Shown: positions 63,658 to 64,000 of the stretch, one piece after another | Position numbering within the stretch: the stretch's first letter is position 1 | How the letters are laid out: every line of letters starts with the position of its first letter | Origin: Streptomyces puniciscabiei | GTDB taxonomy: Bacteria; Actinomycetota; Actinomycetes; Streptomycetales; Streptomycetaceae | Length of the DNA stretch: 64,000 bases | Reading direction: 5' to 3' | Assembly (NCBI RefSeq): GCF_006715785.1 | Contig: NZ_VFNX01000002.1 | Span: 124,001-188,000 of the forward strand | The notes under the pieces: generated by a model | Database searches by the model: none | Seen by the model: the letters and a program-made list of their open reading frames with translations, nothing else | Told to the model about the DNA's origin: nothing | Made by a program: the position numbers and the translations under genes

Positions 63658-64000
63658 GCGGAGTCACAGTACTTGGCGTACGCGGAGGCAACCACGTTCT
63701 TCGGGGGATCCAGCTCCCCGACTGGAATCGCCGAGCCCTCTCGAAGAACCCGCCGCTAGAGCGCCCCAGGCTGCGCCGTCCACCAACTGAGGCAGTGAGT
63801 CGTTCACGTCGGGCGAGGCCCGGTGGGGTCGTGAACGCGGTCGCATCACCGCAGGCGCAGCGAGCATTGGCCGGCAGCGCAGGTCCCCGGCAGCAACCGG
63901 GGCTCGTCCCCGTGCCCGCGGGGACGGTCCGGCCCGACCTCGTCCACGGCGAGGCCCGGGCCAGTGGCTTGATCGGTCCGCGCTTCTTGAACGCTTTGGA
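63658..64000. other. Window end, with a lone CRISPR-like hairpin
   Basis: No gene is seen. GTCCCCGTGCCCGCGGGGAC (63906-63925) is a palindromic unit resembling a type I-E repeat, but no second copy lies 60-62 bp either side. Confidence 0.4.

Noticed and set aside
63902..63931. CRISPR array
   Set aside because: A single repeat-like unit with no regularly spaced second copy; not annotated as an array.

Overview
The window looks like an accessory region of a Streptomyces chromosome. GC is very high, many genes start with GTG, short ATGA/GTGA overlaps couple genes, and several families are typical of the genus (DUF5133, DUF4235, PP2C regulators, ISL3/IS5/IS630 remnants). No rRNA or tRNA gene was seen. 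Identifications rest on reading the translations and on remembered family features; no database search was run.

Bases 1-12.9 kb are a signalling block. The tail of a hybrid histidine kinase is followed by an ANTAR-GAF-PAS-PP2C protein. A minus-strand operon then encodes RsbR, RsbS, RsbT, a fused RsbT/RsbX-like protein and a GAF-PP2C phosphatase, each gene overlapping the next by 4 bp. On each side lies a PP2C phosphatase next to a MarR regulator, and the two pairs are paralogous. Together this resembles a stressosome-type partner-switching module, but no sigma factor, RsbV or RsbW is in view.

Bases 13-24.5 kb hold decayed genes (a PP2C relic, a truncated MFS transporter with an ATP-grasp scrap, a BrkB tail, an ISL3 transposase relic). 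Among them are intact genes: a secreted membrane-anchored protein, a holin-X/DUF3618/DUF4235 operon, a PAP2 phosphatase, a double VOC protein and a DUF4232 lipoprotein-like secreted protein.

Bases 25-30.7 kb carry a four-gene molybdenum hydroxylase operon in the order of E. coli paoABCD (2Fe-2S, FAD, Mo subunit, XdhC-type chaperone). It is divergent from a TetR gene, with two CGGACA-type palindromes between them.

Bases 31-42 kb hold an epoxide-hydrolase-like enzyme, a two-component system, a short virginiamycin-B-lyase homologue with two blades missing, a VOC/TetR divergent pair, two GNAT enzymes and a second ISL3 relic. Bases 42-51.7 kb have a toxin/immunity flavour: a large membrane protein, a broken Fic gene, a barstar gene, DUF2071 and DUF4241 proteins, an S1-domain protein and a serine recombinase.

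Bases 51.8-64 kb mix remnants (membrane protein tail, AAA ATPase, NmrA fragment, IS5, IS630, GyrB-like ATPase) with intact genes: a secreted tripeptidase-like hydrolase, DinB and SRPBCC proteins, a GNAT, an L7/L12-like cysteine-rich protein and an aminoglycoside-phosphotransferase-like kinase. The most surprising gene is a full-length rpoA (61368-62390, minus strand) with no ribosomal genes around it, probably a second copy of the RNA polymerase alpha gene.
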